Assembly (NCBI GenBank): GCA_036525975.1 | Contig: DATCZK010000141.1 | Location: 1 to 64,000, forward strand | Length of the DNA stretch: 64,000 nucleotides | Direction: 5' to 3' | Source of the DNA: Quisquiliibacterium sp036525975 | GTDB lineage: Bacteria; Pseudomonadota; Gammaproteobacteria; Burkholderiales; Burkholderiaceae_E | The notes under the pieces: model-generated | What the model saw: the letters and a program-made list of their open reading frames with translations, nothing else | Told to the model about the DNA's origin: nothing | Database searches by the model: none | Translations under genes and position numbers: made by a program | Shown: positions 10,289-20,043 of the stretch, piece by piece | Layout of the letters: each line of letters starts with the position of its first letter | Position numbering within the stretch: position 1 is the stretch's first letter

Positions 10289-11338
10289 ATGTTGAGCTAT
10301 CAGGTCGAGGAATTCGGCAAACCGCTGGCGCGAGCGATGCGCGAGCGGCCGCTGCCCCAGGGCACCGAGGTCGTGCTCAAGGTCGACTGCTGCGGCGTGT
10401 GCCACAGCGACGTTCATCTGCAGGACGGCTATTTCGACATGGGCGGCGGCAAGCGCGTGGACATGTCGCGCTCGATGCGCCTGCCGCACACGCTCGGCCA
10501 CGAGATCGCCGGGGTCGTGGTCGCGGTGGGCCCCGACGCGCGCGGCGTGAAGGAGGGCGACCGGCGCGTGGTGTTTCCCTGGATCGGCTGCGGCGAGTGC
10601 GCGCAGTGCGCGAGCGGCAACGAACACCTGTGCGCGGCGCCGCGCGCGATCGGCGCGCACCGCGACGGCGGTTTCGCCGAGCACGTGCTGGTGCCGCACC
10701 CGCGCGTGCTGCTCGAGTTCGACCCCTTGCCCCAGGAGCAGGCGTGCACGCTCGCCTGCGCGGGCCTCACCGCGTACAGCGCGCTGCGCAAGGCGGCGCC
10801 GCTCGGCGAGAACGACAGGCTGCTGATCATCGGCGCCGGCGGCGTGGGCCTGTCGGCGATCCGGCTCGCGCGCGAGATGTTCGACACCGCGCCGATCGTG
10901 GCCGAGGTCGACGCGTCGAAGTGGGAGACCGCGCGCGATGCGGGCGCGGGCGAGCTGATCGACCCCGCTGCCGACGGCGCGCAGAGGGCGCTGGTCAAGA
11001 GCACGGGCGGGGGCGTGCGGGTGGCGATCGACTTCGTCGGCACGGGCGCGTCGTTCGAGTTCGGCTTCGGCGCGTTGCGCAAGGGCGGCAGGCTGGTGTG
11101 CGTGGGACTGCTCGGCGGGTCGGCGTCGATCGTGCCGATGATGGTGTCGATGAAGGCGGTGCAGGTGATCGGCTCGTACGTGGGCAGCCTCGAGGAGATG
11201 CGCGAGTTGCTCGAGATCGCGCGCAGCGGCCGGCTGCCGCCGATGCCGGTCACCGACTACCCGCTCGCGCAGGCCAACGTCGCGCTCGACGACCTGCGTG
11301 CCGGGCGCGTCCGGGGCCGGGCGATCCTCAAGCCCTGA
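10289..11338 (+). CDS. zinc-dependent alcohol dehydrogenase
   Basis: 349 residues, a medium-chain dehydrogenase. The catalytic zinc site is visible as C-G-V-C-H-S-D near residue 37 and G-H-E at about 71-73. The structural-zinc lobe with C-x2-C-x-C-type spacing (about 96-113) is partly kept, and the Rossmann motif GAGGVG lies at about 186. A GAGGAA ribosome-binding site precedes the ATG. It begins the operon that continues, after 5 bp, into formate dehydrogenase, and it is divergent from boxR. The substrate is unknown. An alcohol or hydroxyacyl-CoA intermediate linked to benzoyl-CoA breakdown would fit the setting but is only inference. Confidence 0.85.
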   Translation: MLSYQVEEFGKPLARAMRERPLPQGTEVVLKVDCCGVCHSDVHLQDGYFDMGGGKRVDMSRSMRLPHTLGHEIAGVVVAVGPDARGVKEGDRRVVFPWIGCGECAQCASGNEHLCAAPRAIGAHRDGGFAEHVLVPHPRVLLEFDPLPQEQACTLACAGLTAYSALRKAAPLGENDRLLIIGAGGVGLSAIRLAREMFDTAPIVAEVDASKWETARDAGAGELIDPAADGAQRALVKSTGGGVRVAIDFVGTGASFEFGFGALRKGGRLVCVGLLGGSASIVPMMVSMKAVQVIGSYVGSLEEMRELLEIARSGRLPPMPVTDYPLAQANVALDDLRAGRVRGRAILKP

Positions 11339-11343
11339 CGCGC

Positions 11344-13044
11344 GTGGGCGGCACTGTCCGTATTCCGATCGCCGCCGGCGAAGCCGCGCGCCTTCGCAAG
11401 CGCGAGGCGCCCCGCGGGCGGGGGGTGGACCCGGCCGCGCTCGACGAGGTGCGCGCGGCGCTGGGCCGCGCGCCGCGCGCGCGCGACCTGCTGATCGAGC
11501 ACCTGCACCGCCTGCAGGATCGCTACGGCCACCTCGCCGAACGCCACCTCGCCGCGCTCGCGAGCGAGATGCGCCTCTCGCAGGTGGAGGTGTTCGAGGT
11601 GGCGAGCTTCTATCACCACTTCGACGTCGTTCGCGAGGGCGAGGCCGCGCCCGCCGCGCTCACCGTGCGCGTGTGCGGCGGGCTGTCGTGCGAGATGGCC
11701 GGCGCGACGGATCTGCTCGCCCGACTTCCCGCGATCCTGGGCAAGGCGGTGCGCGTGCTCGCCGCGCCGTGCATCGGCCGCTGCGAGCAGGCGCCGGCGG
11801 TGGCGGTGGGGCAGCACCCGGTGGCGCAGGCGAGCTGCGAGTCGGTGCGCGAGTGCGTCGCGCGCGGCGACACGCGTCACGAACCCGGGGGCTTCATTTC
11901 GCGGCGCGACTACGAATCCGGCGGCGGCTACCGGCTGCTCGCGCGCTGCGCGGCGGGCGAGATCGAAGCCGAATCGGTGATCGCCGAGATGGAGGCCTCG
12001 GGGCTGCGGGGCCTCGGCGGCGCGGGTTTCCCGGCCGGGCGCAAGTGGCGGATCGTGCGCGCCGAGCCGGGGCCGCGGCTGATGGCGGTGAACATCGACG
12101 AGGGCGAGCCGGGCACCTTCAAGGATCGCTTCTACCTCGAGCGCGATCCTCACCGCTTCGTGGAAGGGATGCTGATCGCGGCCTGGGCCGTGGGCATCGA
12201 GCGCATCTACGTCTACCTGCGCGACGAATACCACGGCTGCCGCGCGTTGCTCGAGCGCGAGTTCGCGCAGCTGCGCGCAAGCCCGCCGCACGCGGGGATG
12301 CCCGAGATCGTGCTGCGGCGAGGCGCCGGCGCCTACGTCTGCGGCGAGGAATCGGCGATGATCGAATCGATCGAGGGCAAGCGCGGCATGCCGCGGCTGC
12401 GCCCGCCGTACGTGGCGCAGGTGGGGCTGTTCGGCCGGCCCACGCTCGAGCACAACTTCGAGACGCTGTACTGGGTGCGCGAGATCCTCGAGCGCGGCGC
12501 CGGGTGGTTCGCCTCGCACGGCCGCCGCGGGCGCAGCGGGCTGCGCGCGTTCTCGGTGTCGGGCAGGGTGCGCGACCCGGGCGTGAAGCTCGCGCCCGCC
12601 GGCATCACCGCGCGCGAGCTGATCGACGAGCACTGCGGCGGCATGGCCGAGGGCCACGCGTTCTACGGCTACCTGCCGGGCGGCGCTTCGGGCGGCATCC
12701 TGCCCGCGTCGATGGCGGACATCCCGCTCGACTTCGACACGCTGCAGCCCCACGGCTGCTTCATCGGCTCGGCCGCGGTGATCGTGCTCTCCGACCGCGA
12801 CAGCGCGGTGGCCGCGGCGCGCAACACGATGCGCTTCTTTCGCGACGAATCCTGCGGCCAGTGCACGCCGTGCCGCAGCGGCACCGCCAAGGCGCTCGCG
12901 ATCATCGAGCAACCGAAGTGGGACGTGGAGCTGCTGGCCGAGCTCTCGGCCGTGATGCGCGACGCGTCGATCTGCGGGCTCGGCCAGGCCGCGCCCAACC
13001 CGGTGGACTGCGTGATCCGCTACTTCCCGCAGGAGCTCGCGTGA
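11344..13044 (+). CDS. fdhB: NAD-dependent formate dehydrogenase beta subunit, NuoE-NuoF fusion
   Basis: 566 residues. The N-terminal half (about 25-170) is NuoE/FdsG-like, with a 2Fe-2S cysteine set in C-G-G-L-S-C and C-I-G-R-C segments. The rest (about 190-560) is NuoF/FdsB-like: FMN/NAD-binding G-L-R-G-L-G-G-A-G-F and a C-terminal 4Fe-4S set in E-S-C-G-Q-C-T-P-C with S-I-C-G. It carries electrons from the alpha subunit to NAD+. The fused form resembles FDH1 of methylotrophs rather than the separate FdsG and FdsB of Cupriavidus. GTG at 11344 was chosen because it is the first in-frame start after the ADH stop; GTG 11425 is an alternative. Its last codons lie in the first copy of a 22-bp repeat. 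Confidence 0.9.
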   Translation: MGGTVRIPIAAGEAARLRKREAPRGRGVDPAALDEVRAALGRAPRARDLLIEHLHRLQDRYGHLAERHLAALASEMRLSQVEVFEVASFYHHFDVVREGEAAPAALTVRVCGGLSCEMAGATDLLARLPAILGKAVRVLAAPCIGRCEQAPAVAVGQHPVAQASCESVRECVARGDTRHEPGGFISRRDYESGGGYRLLARCAAGEIEAESVIAEMEASGLRGLGGAGFPAGRKWRIVRAEPGPRLMAVNIDEGEPGTFKDRFYLERDPHRFVEGMLIAAWAVGIERIYVYLRDEYHGCRALLEREFAQLRASPPHAGMPEIVLRRGAGAYVCGEESAMIESIEGKRGMPRLRPPYVAQVGLFGRPTLEHNFETLYWVREILERGAGWFASHGRRGRSGLRAFSVSGRVRDPGVKLAPAGITARELIDEHCGGMAEGHAFYGYLPGGASGGILPASMADIPLDFDTLQPHGCFIGSAAVIVLSDRDSAVAAARNTMRFFRDESCGQCTPCRSGTAKALAIIEQPKWDVELLAELSAVMRDASICGLGQAAPNPVDCVIRYFPQELA

Positions 13045-13090
13045 ACCTTTGCGAAGCTCGCGCGATCCTCCCGCAGGAGCTCGCGTGAAC
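13025..13090. repeat. 22-bp direct repeat with 44-bp period at the fdhB/fdhA junction
   Basis: The 22-bp sequence beginning TCCCGCAGGAGCTCGCGTGA occurs at 13025-13046 and 13069-13090. The first copy ends fdhB (codons Q-E-L-A, stop). The second supplies the AGGAG ribosome-binding site and GTG start of fdhA. The first copy's own AGGAG-GTG opens a 15-codon frame (13041-13088) that ends overlapping the fdhA start. This looks like a local duplication that separated two formerly overlapping genes. Confidence 0.85.
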
Positions 13091-15508
13091 GCGTCGGTGC
13101 GCGGCGGGAACGCGGCCGTCGAAGCGCCCGCGGTCGAGTTCGAGCTCGACGGCCGCGTCGTGAGCGGCCGTGCCGACGAGCCGATCATCGAGGTCGCGCG
13201 GCGCGAGGGCGTGGAGATCCCGCACCTTTGCTATTCGCCCGGGCTCGAGGCGGTGGGCAACTGCCGCGCGTGCGTGGTCGAGATCGACGGCGAGCGGGTG
13301 CTCGCGCCGTCGTGCTGCCGCGCGCCGCAGCCGGGCATGAAGGTGCGCACGGCGAGCGAGCGCGCAATCAGGTCGCAAAAGCTGGTGCTCGAGCTGTTGC
13401 AGGCCGACATGCCCGAGCGCGCGTTCACCCGCAGCAACGAGGTCGAGCGCTGGAGCGCGAAGCTCGGCGTGGGCAAGCCGCGCTTCACCGCGCGCGCGCA
13501 ACCGGCGCCGGACCTCTCGCACCCCGCGATCGCCGTCAACCTCGCCGCGTGCATCCAGTGCACGCGCTGCCTGCGCGCGTGCCGCGACGAGCAGGTGAAC
13601 GACGTGATCGGGCTGGCGTTTCGCGGCGAGCACGCGAGGATCGTGTTCGACATCGACGACCCGATGGGCGCGTCCACCTGCGTGGCCTGCGGCGAGTGCG
13701 TCCAGGCCTGCCCGACCGGCGCGCTGATGCCGGCGCGCGAGGTTGCGCTGAACGCTCCCGACCGCGAGGTCGAGTCGCTTTGCCCCTACTGCGGCGTCGG
13801 CTGCCAGCTCAAGTTCCACGTCAAGGAAGACAGGATCCTGTTCGTGGAGGGCAGAAGCGGACCGGCCAATTCCGGGCGCCTGTGCGTGAAGGGGCGCTAC
13901 GGCTTCGACTACGTCCACCACCCGCATCGGCTGACGAAGCCGCTGATCCGGCGCGACGATGCTCGGCCGAAGCGCGGCGAGTTCGCGCTCGACCCCGAGC
14001 GCGTGCTCGAGGTGTTTCGCGAGGCCACCTGGGAAGAGGCGCTCGACGCGGCCGGTGGCGGGCTGAAGTCGATCCGCGACGCCTTCGGCGCGAAGGCGCT
14101 CGCCGGTTTCGGGTCGGCCAAGGGGAGCAACGAGGAGGCGTACCTGTTCCAGAAGCTGGTTCGCACCGGCTTCGGCAGCAACAACGTCGATCACTGCACG
14201 CGGCTTTGCCACGCGTCGTCGGTGGCAGCGCTGCTCGAGGGCATCGGTTCGGGTGCCGTGAGCAACCCGGTGCGCGACGTGGCCAAGGCCGAGGTCGTGA
14301 TCGTGATCGGCGCGAACCCCACGGTGAACCACCCGGTGGCCGCGACCTGGATCAAGAACGCGGTCAAGGCGGGAACGAAGCTCGTCGTCTGCGACCCGCG
14401 CCGCTCGGACCTGGCGCGCCACGCGCACCGTTTCCTGCAGTTCGCGCCCGACACCGACGTGGCGATGCTCAATGCGCTGATGAACGTGATCCTGACCGAA
14501 GGCCTGGTCGACGAGGCCTTCGTCGCCGAGCGCACCGAGGGCTACGAGGCGCTGCGCGAGAACGTGATCGGCTACACCCCCGAGGCGATGGCGCCGGTCT
14601 GCGGCATCAGCGCCGACACGCTGCGCGAAGTGGCGCGGCTGTACGCGACCTCGAAGGCCTCGATGATCCTGTGGGGCATGGGCGTGAGCCAGCACGTGCA
14701 CGGCACCGACAACGCGCGCTGCCTGATCGCGCTCGCGCTGATCACCGGGCAGATCGGCCGGCCCGGCACCGGGCTGCACCCGCTGCGCGGGCAGAACAAC
14801 GTGCAGGGCGCGTCCGACGCGGGGCTGATTCCGATGATGCTCCCCGATTACCAGCGGGTGGGCGACGACGCGGCGCGCGCCCGTTTCGAGAAAGCGTGGA
14901 AGCTCGAGCCCGGCGCGCTCGACCCGACGCCGGGGCTCACCGTGGTGGAAGTCATGCAGGCAGCCAGGCGCGGCGAGATCAAGGGCATGTACGTGCAAGG
15001 CGAGAACCCGGCGATGTCGGATCCTGACGCGAGCCACGCGCGCGAGGCGCTGGCCGCGCTCGATCTGCTCGTCGTGCAGGACATCTTCCTCACCGAGACC
15101 GCGGTCCTGGCCGACGTGGTGCTGCCTGCGGGCGCCTTCCCGGAGAAGACCGGCACCTTCACCAACACCGATCGGCTGGTGCAGCTCGGGCGCCAGGCGA
15201 TCGACCCGCCAGGCGACGCGCGGCAAGACCTGTGGATCATCCAGCAAGTGGCGAACCGGCTCGGCCTGCAGTGGAACTACGGCCATGTGTCCGAGGTGTT
15301 CGACGAGATGCGCGGCACGATGCCGAGCATCGGCGGCATCACCTGGGATCGGCTGGAGCGCGAGCACGCGGTGACCTATCCGTGCACGCACGAGGGCGAC
15401 CCGGGCGAGCCGGTGGTGTTCGTCGACCACTTCCCGCGTGCCGGCGGCAAGGCGCGATTCGTGCCGGCCGACATCGTGCCGGCGGCCGAGCGGCCCGACG
15501 CCGACTAG
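13085..15508 (+). pseudogene. fdhA: NAD-dependent formate dehydrogenase alpha subunit, N-terminal 807 residues, ended by an in-frame TAG
   Basis: The GTG at 13085 follows AGGAG. A 2Fe-2S domain holds C49, C60, C63 and C77, followed by two 4Fe-4S motifs (C-I-Q-C-T-R-C and C-V-A-C-G-E-C) and a C-P-Y-C-G-V-G-C cluster site. The molybdenum/tungsten ligand pair is C375-H376 in the R-L-C-H-A-S box. The protein oxidises formate to CO2. The frame stops at TAG 15506-15508, exactly where relatives continue with a Tyr into an LITGR box, and the missing C-terminal domain follows in the same frame. A single-base change from a Tyr codon (TAC or TAT) to TAG explains this. It may be a real mutation, a readthrough site, a working split protein or a base error. 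Confidence 0.85.
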
Positions 15509-15919
15509 CCGAGGGTGCTGATCACCGGCCGCCAGCTCGAGCACTGGCACACCGGCAGCATGACGCGGCGCGCCAGCGTGCTCGACGCGCTCGAGCCCGA
15601 TCCGACAGCGCTCGTTCATCCGCTCGACCTGGCCGACCTGGGCGCGGCGCCCGGCGAGGTGATCACGATCGAGTCGCGCCGCGGGTCGGTTGCGCTCTAC
15701 GCGCGCGCCGACGACGGCACGCCGCGCGGCGCGGTGTTCGCGCCGTTCTGCTTCTACGAGGCGGCGATCAACAAGCTCACCAACGCCGCGCTCGACCCCG
15801 TCGCGAAGATTCCGGAGTTCAAGTACTGCGCGGTGCGGGTGGTCCGCGGCGGCGAGGCGCCGCGCGCGGGAAGCTTCGGCGGCGGCATTGCCGCGCCGGG
15901 CGCCGTTGCCCGCGCCTGA
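15509..15919 (+). pseudogene. fdhA: C-terminal bis-MGD-binding domain of formate dehydrogenase alpha, severed by the TAG
   Basis: This continues the fdhA frame without a shift. It begins P-R-V-L-I-T-G-R-Q-L-E-H-W-H-T and runs 136 codons, the molydopterin-dinucleotide-binding domain that closes FdhA/NarB-type enzymes. With the TAG read through, the protein would be 944 residues, the normal family length. Restart at GTG 15515 is possible, but the GAGG before it touches the start codon, so efficient reinitiation is doubtful. The sequence otherwise looks intact and well conserved, which argues that the stop is recent or tolerated. Confidence 0.85.
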
Positions 15920-15997
15920 TACGAGGAGATCGTCGTTCCCGGCGGGCCACGCCTGACGCAGCCGATCGGCCGCACGCCGCTTCGCGAGGCCATTGGC

Positions 15998-18900
15998 GTG
16001 ATCGCGCGGGCGCCCGAACCGGCGCTGTTGCCCGGCCTGCTCGAGCAGGCGCGCCTCGACCCGACGCAGGCTGCCGCCGCGCAGGCGCTCGCGCTGCGCA
16101 TCGCGCGCGGCGTGCGCGAGGCGAACCGTGCAGGCGGGCGCGCAGGGCTGGTGCAGGGCCTATTGCAGGAATTCGCGCTCAGTTCGCAGGAGGGCGTGGC
16201 GTTGATGTGCCTGGCCGAGGCCTTGCTTCGCATTCCTGATGCCGGCACGCGCGATGCGCTGATTCGCGACAAGATCGGCGACGGCGACTGGCAGGGCCAC
16301 CTCGGGCAGAGCCCGTCGCTGTTCGTGAACGCCGCCGCCTGGGGCCTGCTTCTCACCGGAAAACTGGTGGCCACGCACAGCCACGCGGGGCTGAGCTCCA
16401 CGCTGAGGCGCGCGGTTGCGCGCGGTGGCGAGCCGCTGATCCGCAAGGGCGTGGACATGGCAATGCGGATGATGGGCGAGCAGTTCGTCACCGGCGAGAC
16501 GATCGCGCTCGCGCTCGAGAACTCGCGCGAGCGCGAGGCGCAGGGTTTTCGCTACTCCTACGACATGCTGGGCGAAGCGGCGATGACCGCGGCCGACGCC
16601 GGGCGCTACCTCGAGGCCTACGAGCACGCGATCGGCGCGATCGGCCACGCGGCTGCGGGCCGCGGCGTGGTCGAAGGACCGGGGATCTCGATCAAGCTCT
16701 CTGCGCTGCACCCGCGCTACACGCGCGCCAAGGCGCAGCGCGTGCTAAGCGAGCTCTACCCGCGGCTCGTGCGGCTCGCCACGCTCGCGCGCGAAGTCGA
16801 CATCGGCATGAACATCGACGCCGAGGAGTCCGAGCGCCTGGACCTCTCGCTCGAGCTGCTCGAGCGGCTTTGCTTCGAACCCGCGCTGGCGGGCTGGAGC
16901 GGCATCGGTTTCGTGCTTCAGGCCTACCTCAAGCGCTGCCCGGCGGCGGTGGATTTCGTCATCGACCTGGCGCGGCGCAGCGGCCATCGCCTGATGGTGC
17001 GGCTCGTCAAGGGCGCGTACTGGGACAGCGAAATCAAGCGCGCACAGCTCGACGGCCAGGACGGCTACCCGGTCTACACGCGCAAGCTCTACTCGGACGT
17101 GGCGTACATCGCCTGCGCGCGCAAGCTGCTCGCGGCGCCCGACGCGGTCTACCCGCAGTTCGCGACCCACAACGCGCAGACGATGGCGGCCGTGCACGCG
17201 CTGGCCGGCGCGGAAAGCAGCGCCGATCGCTACGAGTTCCAGTGCCTGCACGGGATGGGCGAGCCGATGTACGAGCAGGTGGTCGCAGAGCCGGCCGACG
17301 GCGGCCTGGGCCGGCCTTGCCGGATCTACGCGCCGGTGGGCACGCACGAGACGCTGCTCGCCTACCTCGTTCGCCGGCTGCTCGAGAACGGCGCGAACTC
17401 GTCGTTCGTGAACCGGGTCGCCGACGAGGACGTCTCGCTCGAGGAACTGGTGCGGGATCCGGTGCAGACCGCGCTCGAGCTGGCGGCGCGCGAGGGCGCG
17501 GTGGGCGCGCCGCACCCGGCGATCGCGCTGCCGCGCGAGCTCTTCGGCCCCGAGGGACGTGCGCGCGCGAATTCGCGCGGGCTGGACCTGGCGGACGAGG
17601 CTACGTTGATGCAGCTGCAGAGTGCCTTCGACGGGGGGGCGATGCGCCGGCTGCGCGCGGAACCGCTGCTCGATGCGGACGGGTCCGGCGGCACGCACGC
17701 TGCTGCGTTCGTCGACAAGCGCGGTGAGGACGATGCCGGCGAGCGTGCTGGCGAGCACGCCGACGACCCCAGCGGCAATTGGCAGCCGGTACGCAATCCC
17801 GCCGACCCCGACGACGTCCTCGGCGAGGTGCGCGAGGCGAGCGCCGACGACGTGCAGCGCGCGCTCGCGGCGGCCACGTCCGCGGCACCGGGCTGGGCAG
17901 CGACGCCGCCGGCCGAGCGCGCGGCCTTGCTCGAATCGGCTGCCGCGCGCCTCGAGGCGAGCACGGTCGAGCTCGTGCCGCTGCTCGTGCGCGAGGCCGG
18001 CAAGACCTGCGCGAACGCGGTTGCCGAGGTGCGCGAGGCGGTCGACTTCCTGCGCTACTACGCGGCCGAGGTGCGGCGCGACTTCGACAACGCCACGCAC
18101 GTGCCCCTCGGGCCGGTGGTCTGCATCAGCCCGTGGAACTTCCCGCTCGCGATCTTCACCGGCCAGGTGGCGGCGGCGCTGGCGGCGGGCAACGTCGTGC
18201 TCGCCAAGCCGGCCGAGCAGACGCCGCTGCTCGCCGCCGCAGCGGTGCGCGAGCTGCACGCCGCCGGGGTGCCGCGTGCCGCGCTGCAACTGCTGCCGGG
18301 GCGCGGTGAGACGGTGGGCGCAGCGCTGGTGCGCGATGCGCGCGTGCACGGCGTGGTCTTTACCGGCTCGACCGAGGTTGCCCGGCTGCTGCAGCGCTCG
18401 CTCGCCGCGCGCCTCACCGCGCAGGGCAGGCTGGTGCCGCTCGTTGCCGAGACCGGCGGGCAGAATGCAATGGTGGTCGACTCGTCGGCGCTCGCCGAGC
18501 AGGCGGTGGCCGACATCGTGGCCTCTGCGTTCGACAGCGCCGGCCAGCGCTGCTCGGCGCTGCGGCTGCTGTGCGTGCAGCACGACGCGGCCGAGCGGCT
18601 GCTCGAGATGCTGCGCGGCACGGTCGAAGAACTCCAGGTGGGCGATCCGCGCGCGCTCGCAACCGACGTCGGGCCCGTGATCGACACCGATGCGCGCGAC
18701 GCGATCGAAGCGCACGTGCGGGCGATGCGCGAACGCGGGCGCACGGTGTGGCGCGCGGCGGTGCAGGATCAGGGTCACTTCGTCGCCCCCACGATCATCG
18801 AGATCGACAGCGTGGCCGATCTCGGGCGCGAGGTGTTCGGCCCGGTGCTGCACGTGTTGCGCTACCGGCGCGAGCGGCTCGCGCAGACGCTGGCCGAGGT

Positions 18901-19789
18901 CAACGCCACAGGCTACGGCCTCACGCAGGGCGTGCACACGCGCATCGACGAGACCGTGTCGCAGGTGGTGGCGGCCTCGCGCGCCGGCAACGTCTACGTC
19001 AACCGCAACATCGTCGGCGCGGTGGTGGGCGTGCAGCCCTTCGGCGGTGAAGGCCTCTCCGGCACGGGCCCCAAGGCGGGCGGCCCGCTCTACCTGCTGC
19101 GGCTGCTCGCGGCCTCGCCGGTGCAGGCGGCGCGACTCGCGATTGCGCGCGCGAGCCTACCCGCGAGCGTGCCGGTGCGCGGACTCAGGACCGACGCAGC
19201 CGGCGAAGCGCGCGACACGGGCGCCGCGGCGAGCGAGGCGCTGCCGGCGCTTCGCGCCTGGGCGCAGCAACACGGAATGAGCCTGCTGGCCGCGCGCTGC
19301 GACCAGGCCGCGGCCGAAACTCCGGTCGGACCCTGGGTCGGCCTGCGCGGGCCAACGGGCGAGGCCAACCTGTACTGCGTTCGCGGGCGCGAGTCGGTGC
19401 TCTGCCTGGTGGACGACCATCCGGGAGCCGAGGCCGACCGGCTCGCGCAACTCGCCGCCGCGCTGGCCGCCGGCAGCCGCGCGCTCTGGCCAGCCACCGC
19501 GCAACCGCTCTACGAACGCCTTCCGGTCGCGGTGCGCGAACGCGTGCGCGTGGCGCATGACTGGACCGCGGCTTCCGCGCCGTTCGACGCGGCCTTGCAC
19601 CACGGCAGCCCCGCGTCGTGGCTCGCCACGGCCGCCACGCTCGCCGCACGCGACGGGCCGATCGTGGGCCTCACCGGCTTGCGTCCGGGCGAACACCGCG
19701 TGCCGGTCGAGCGTTTGATTAGCGAGCGCTCGCTCAGCATCAACACGGCGGCCGCGGGCGGCAACGCGAGCCTGATGCTGATCGGGTGA
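15998..19789 (+). CDS. putA: bifunctional proline dehydrogenase / P5C dehydrogenase PutA (no DNA-binding domain)
   Basis: 1263 residues. The FAD-type proline dehydrogenase barrel lies at about 150-480 (for example R-L-V-K-G-A-Y-W). The aldehyde dehydrogenase domain lies at about 590-1040 with general base E818 in E-T-G-G-Q and nucleophile C852 in G-Q-R-C-S. A C-terminal lobe follows. It oxidises proline to glutamate in two steps with substrate channelling. The N-terminal ribbon-helix-helix of autoregulatory PutA is absent. The start is uncertain: GTG 15998 is the first standard start, yet the preceding 13 codons (P-I-G-R-T-P-L-R-E-A-I-G) also look like PutA and have only a CTG (15953) as possible start. 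It lies 78 bp after fdhA in the same frame. Confidence 0.93.
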   Translation: MIARAPEPALLPGLLEQARLDPTQAAAAQALALRIARGVREANRAGGRAGLVQGLLQEFALSSQEGVALMCLAEALLRIPDAGTRDALIRDKIGDGDWQGHLGQSPSLFVNAAAWGLLLTGKLVATHSHAGLSSTLRRAVARGGEPLIRKGVDMAMRMMGEQFVTGETIALALENSREREAQGFRYSYDMLGEAAMTAADAGRYLEAYEHAIGAIGHAAAGRGVVEGPGISIKLSALHPRYTRAKAQRVLSELYPRLVRLATLAREVDIGMNIDAEESERLDLSLELLERLCFEPALAGWSGIGFVLQAYLKRCPAAVDFVIDLARRSGHRLMVRLVKGAYWDSEIKRAQLDGQDGYPVYTRKLYSDVAYIACARKLLAAPDAVYPQFATHNAQTMAAVHALAGAESSADRYEFQCLHGMGEPMYEQVVAEPADGGLGRPCRIYAPVGTHETLLAYLVRRLLENGANSSFVNRVADEDVSLEELVRDPVQTALELAAREGAVGAPHPAIALPRELFGPEGRARANSRGLDLADEATLMQLQSAFDGGAMRRLRAEPLLDADGSGGTHAAAFVDKRGEDDAGERAGEHADDPSGNWQPVRNPADPDDVLGEVREASADDVQRALAAATSAAPGWAATPPAERAALLESAAARLEASTVELVPLLVREAGKTCANAVAEVREAVDFLRYYAAEVRRDFDNATHVPLGPVVCISPWNFPLAIFTGQVAAALAAGNVVLAKPAEQTPLLAAAAVRELHAAGVPRAALQLLPGRGETVGAALVRDARVHGVVFTGSTEVARLLQRSLAARLTAQGRLVPLVAETGGQNAMVVDSSALAEQAVADIVASAFDSAGQRCSALRLLCVQHDAAERLLEMLRGTVEELQVGDPRALATDVGPVIDTDARDAIEAHVRAMRERGRTVWRAAVQDQGHFVAPTIIEIDSVADLGREVFGPVLHVLRYRRERLAQTLAEVNATGYGLTQGVHTRIDETVSQVVAASRAGNVYVNRNIVGAVVGVQPFGGEGLSGTGPKAGGPLYLLRLLAASPVQAARLAIARASLPASVPVRGLRTDAAGEARDTGAAASEALPALRAWAQQHGMSLLAARCDQAAAETPVGPWVGLRGPTGEANLYCVRGRESVLCLVDDHPGAEADRLAQLAAALAAGSRALWPATAQPLYERLPVAVRERVRVAHDWTAASAPFDAALHHGSPASWLATAATLAARDGPIVGLTGLRPGEHRVPVERLISERSLSINTAAAGGNASLMLIG

Positions 19790-20043
19790 TCTGCTTGGAC
19801 CGCGGTCGTCCCGGGCGTGGCGCACCGCAAGATCCGGGCGACGGCGATGGTCACAGGGTACGTGCGGCGCTGCCTCGGACGTTCCCGCTCCACCGGCAGG
19901 CGCGAAGCTGCGCTTCATTCGTTCAAATGGTCCTCCGGCGGCTTCGATTCTCTGCGATCATGCGGCGGCCCGCGGACTGAAGGTGGCGTGAAGCCCCCGT
20001 CATGCCGGCACGGCAGGACCTGAACATCGAGAGCGGAATCCGG

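Noticed and set aside
13041..13088. Fifteen-codon leader peptide gene before fdhA
   Set aside because: It arises from the 22-bp duplication and has no attenuator-like sequence; treated as a by-product.
15515..15919. The frame after the TAG as an independent small gene
   Set aside because: It is the same frame and the missing C-terminal domain of FdhA, with no usable ribosome-binding site at its GTG.
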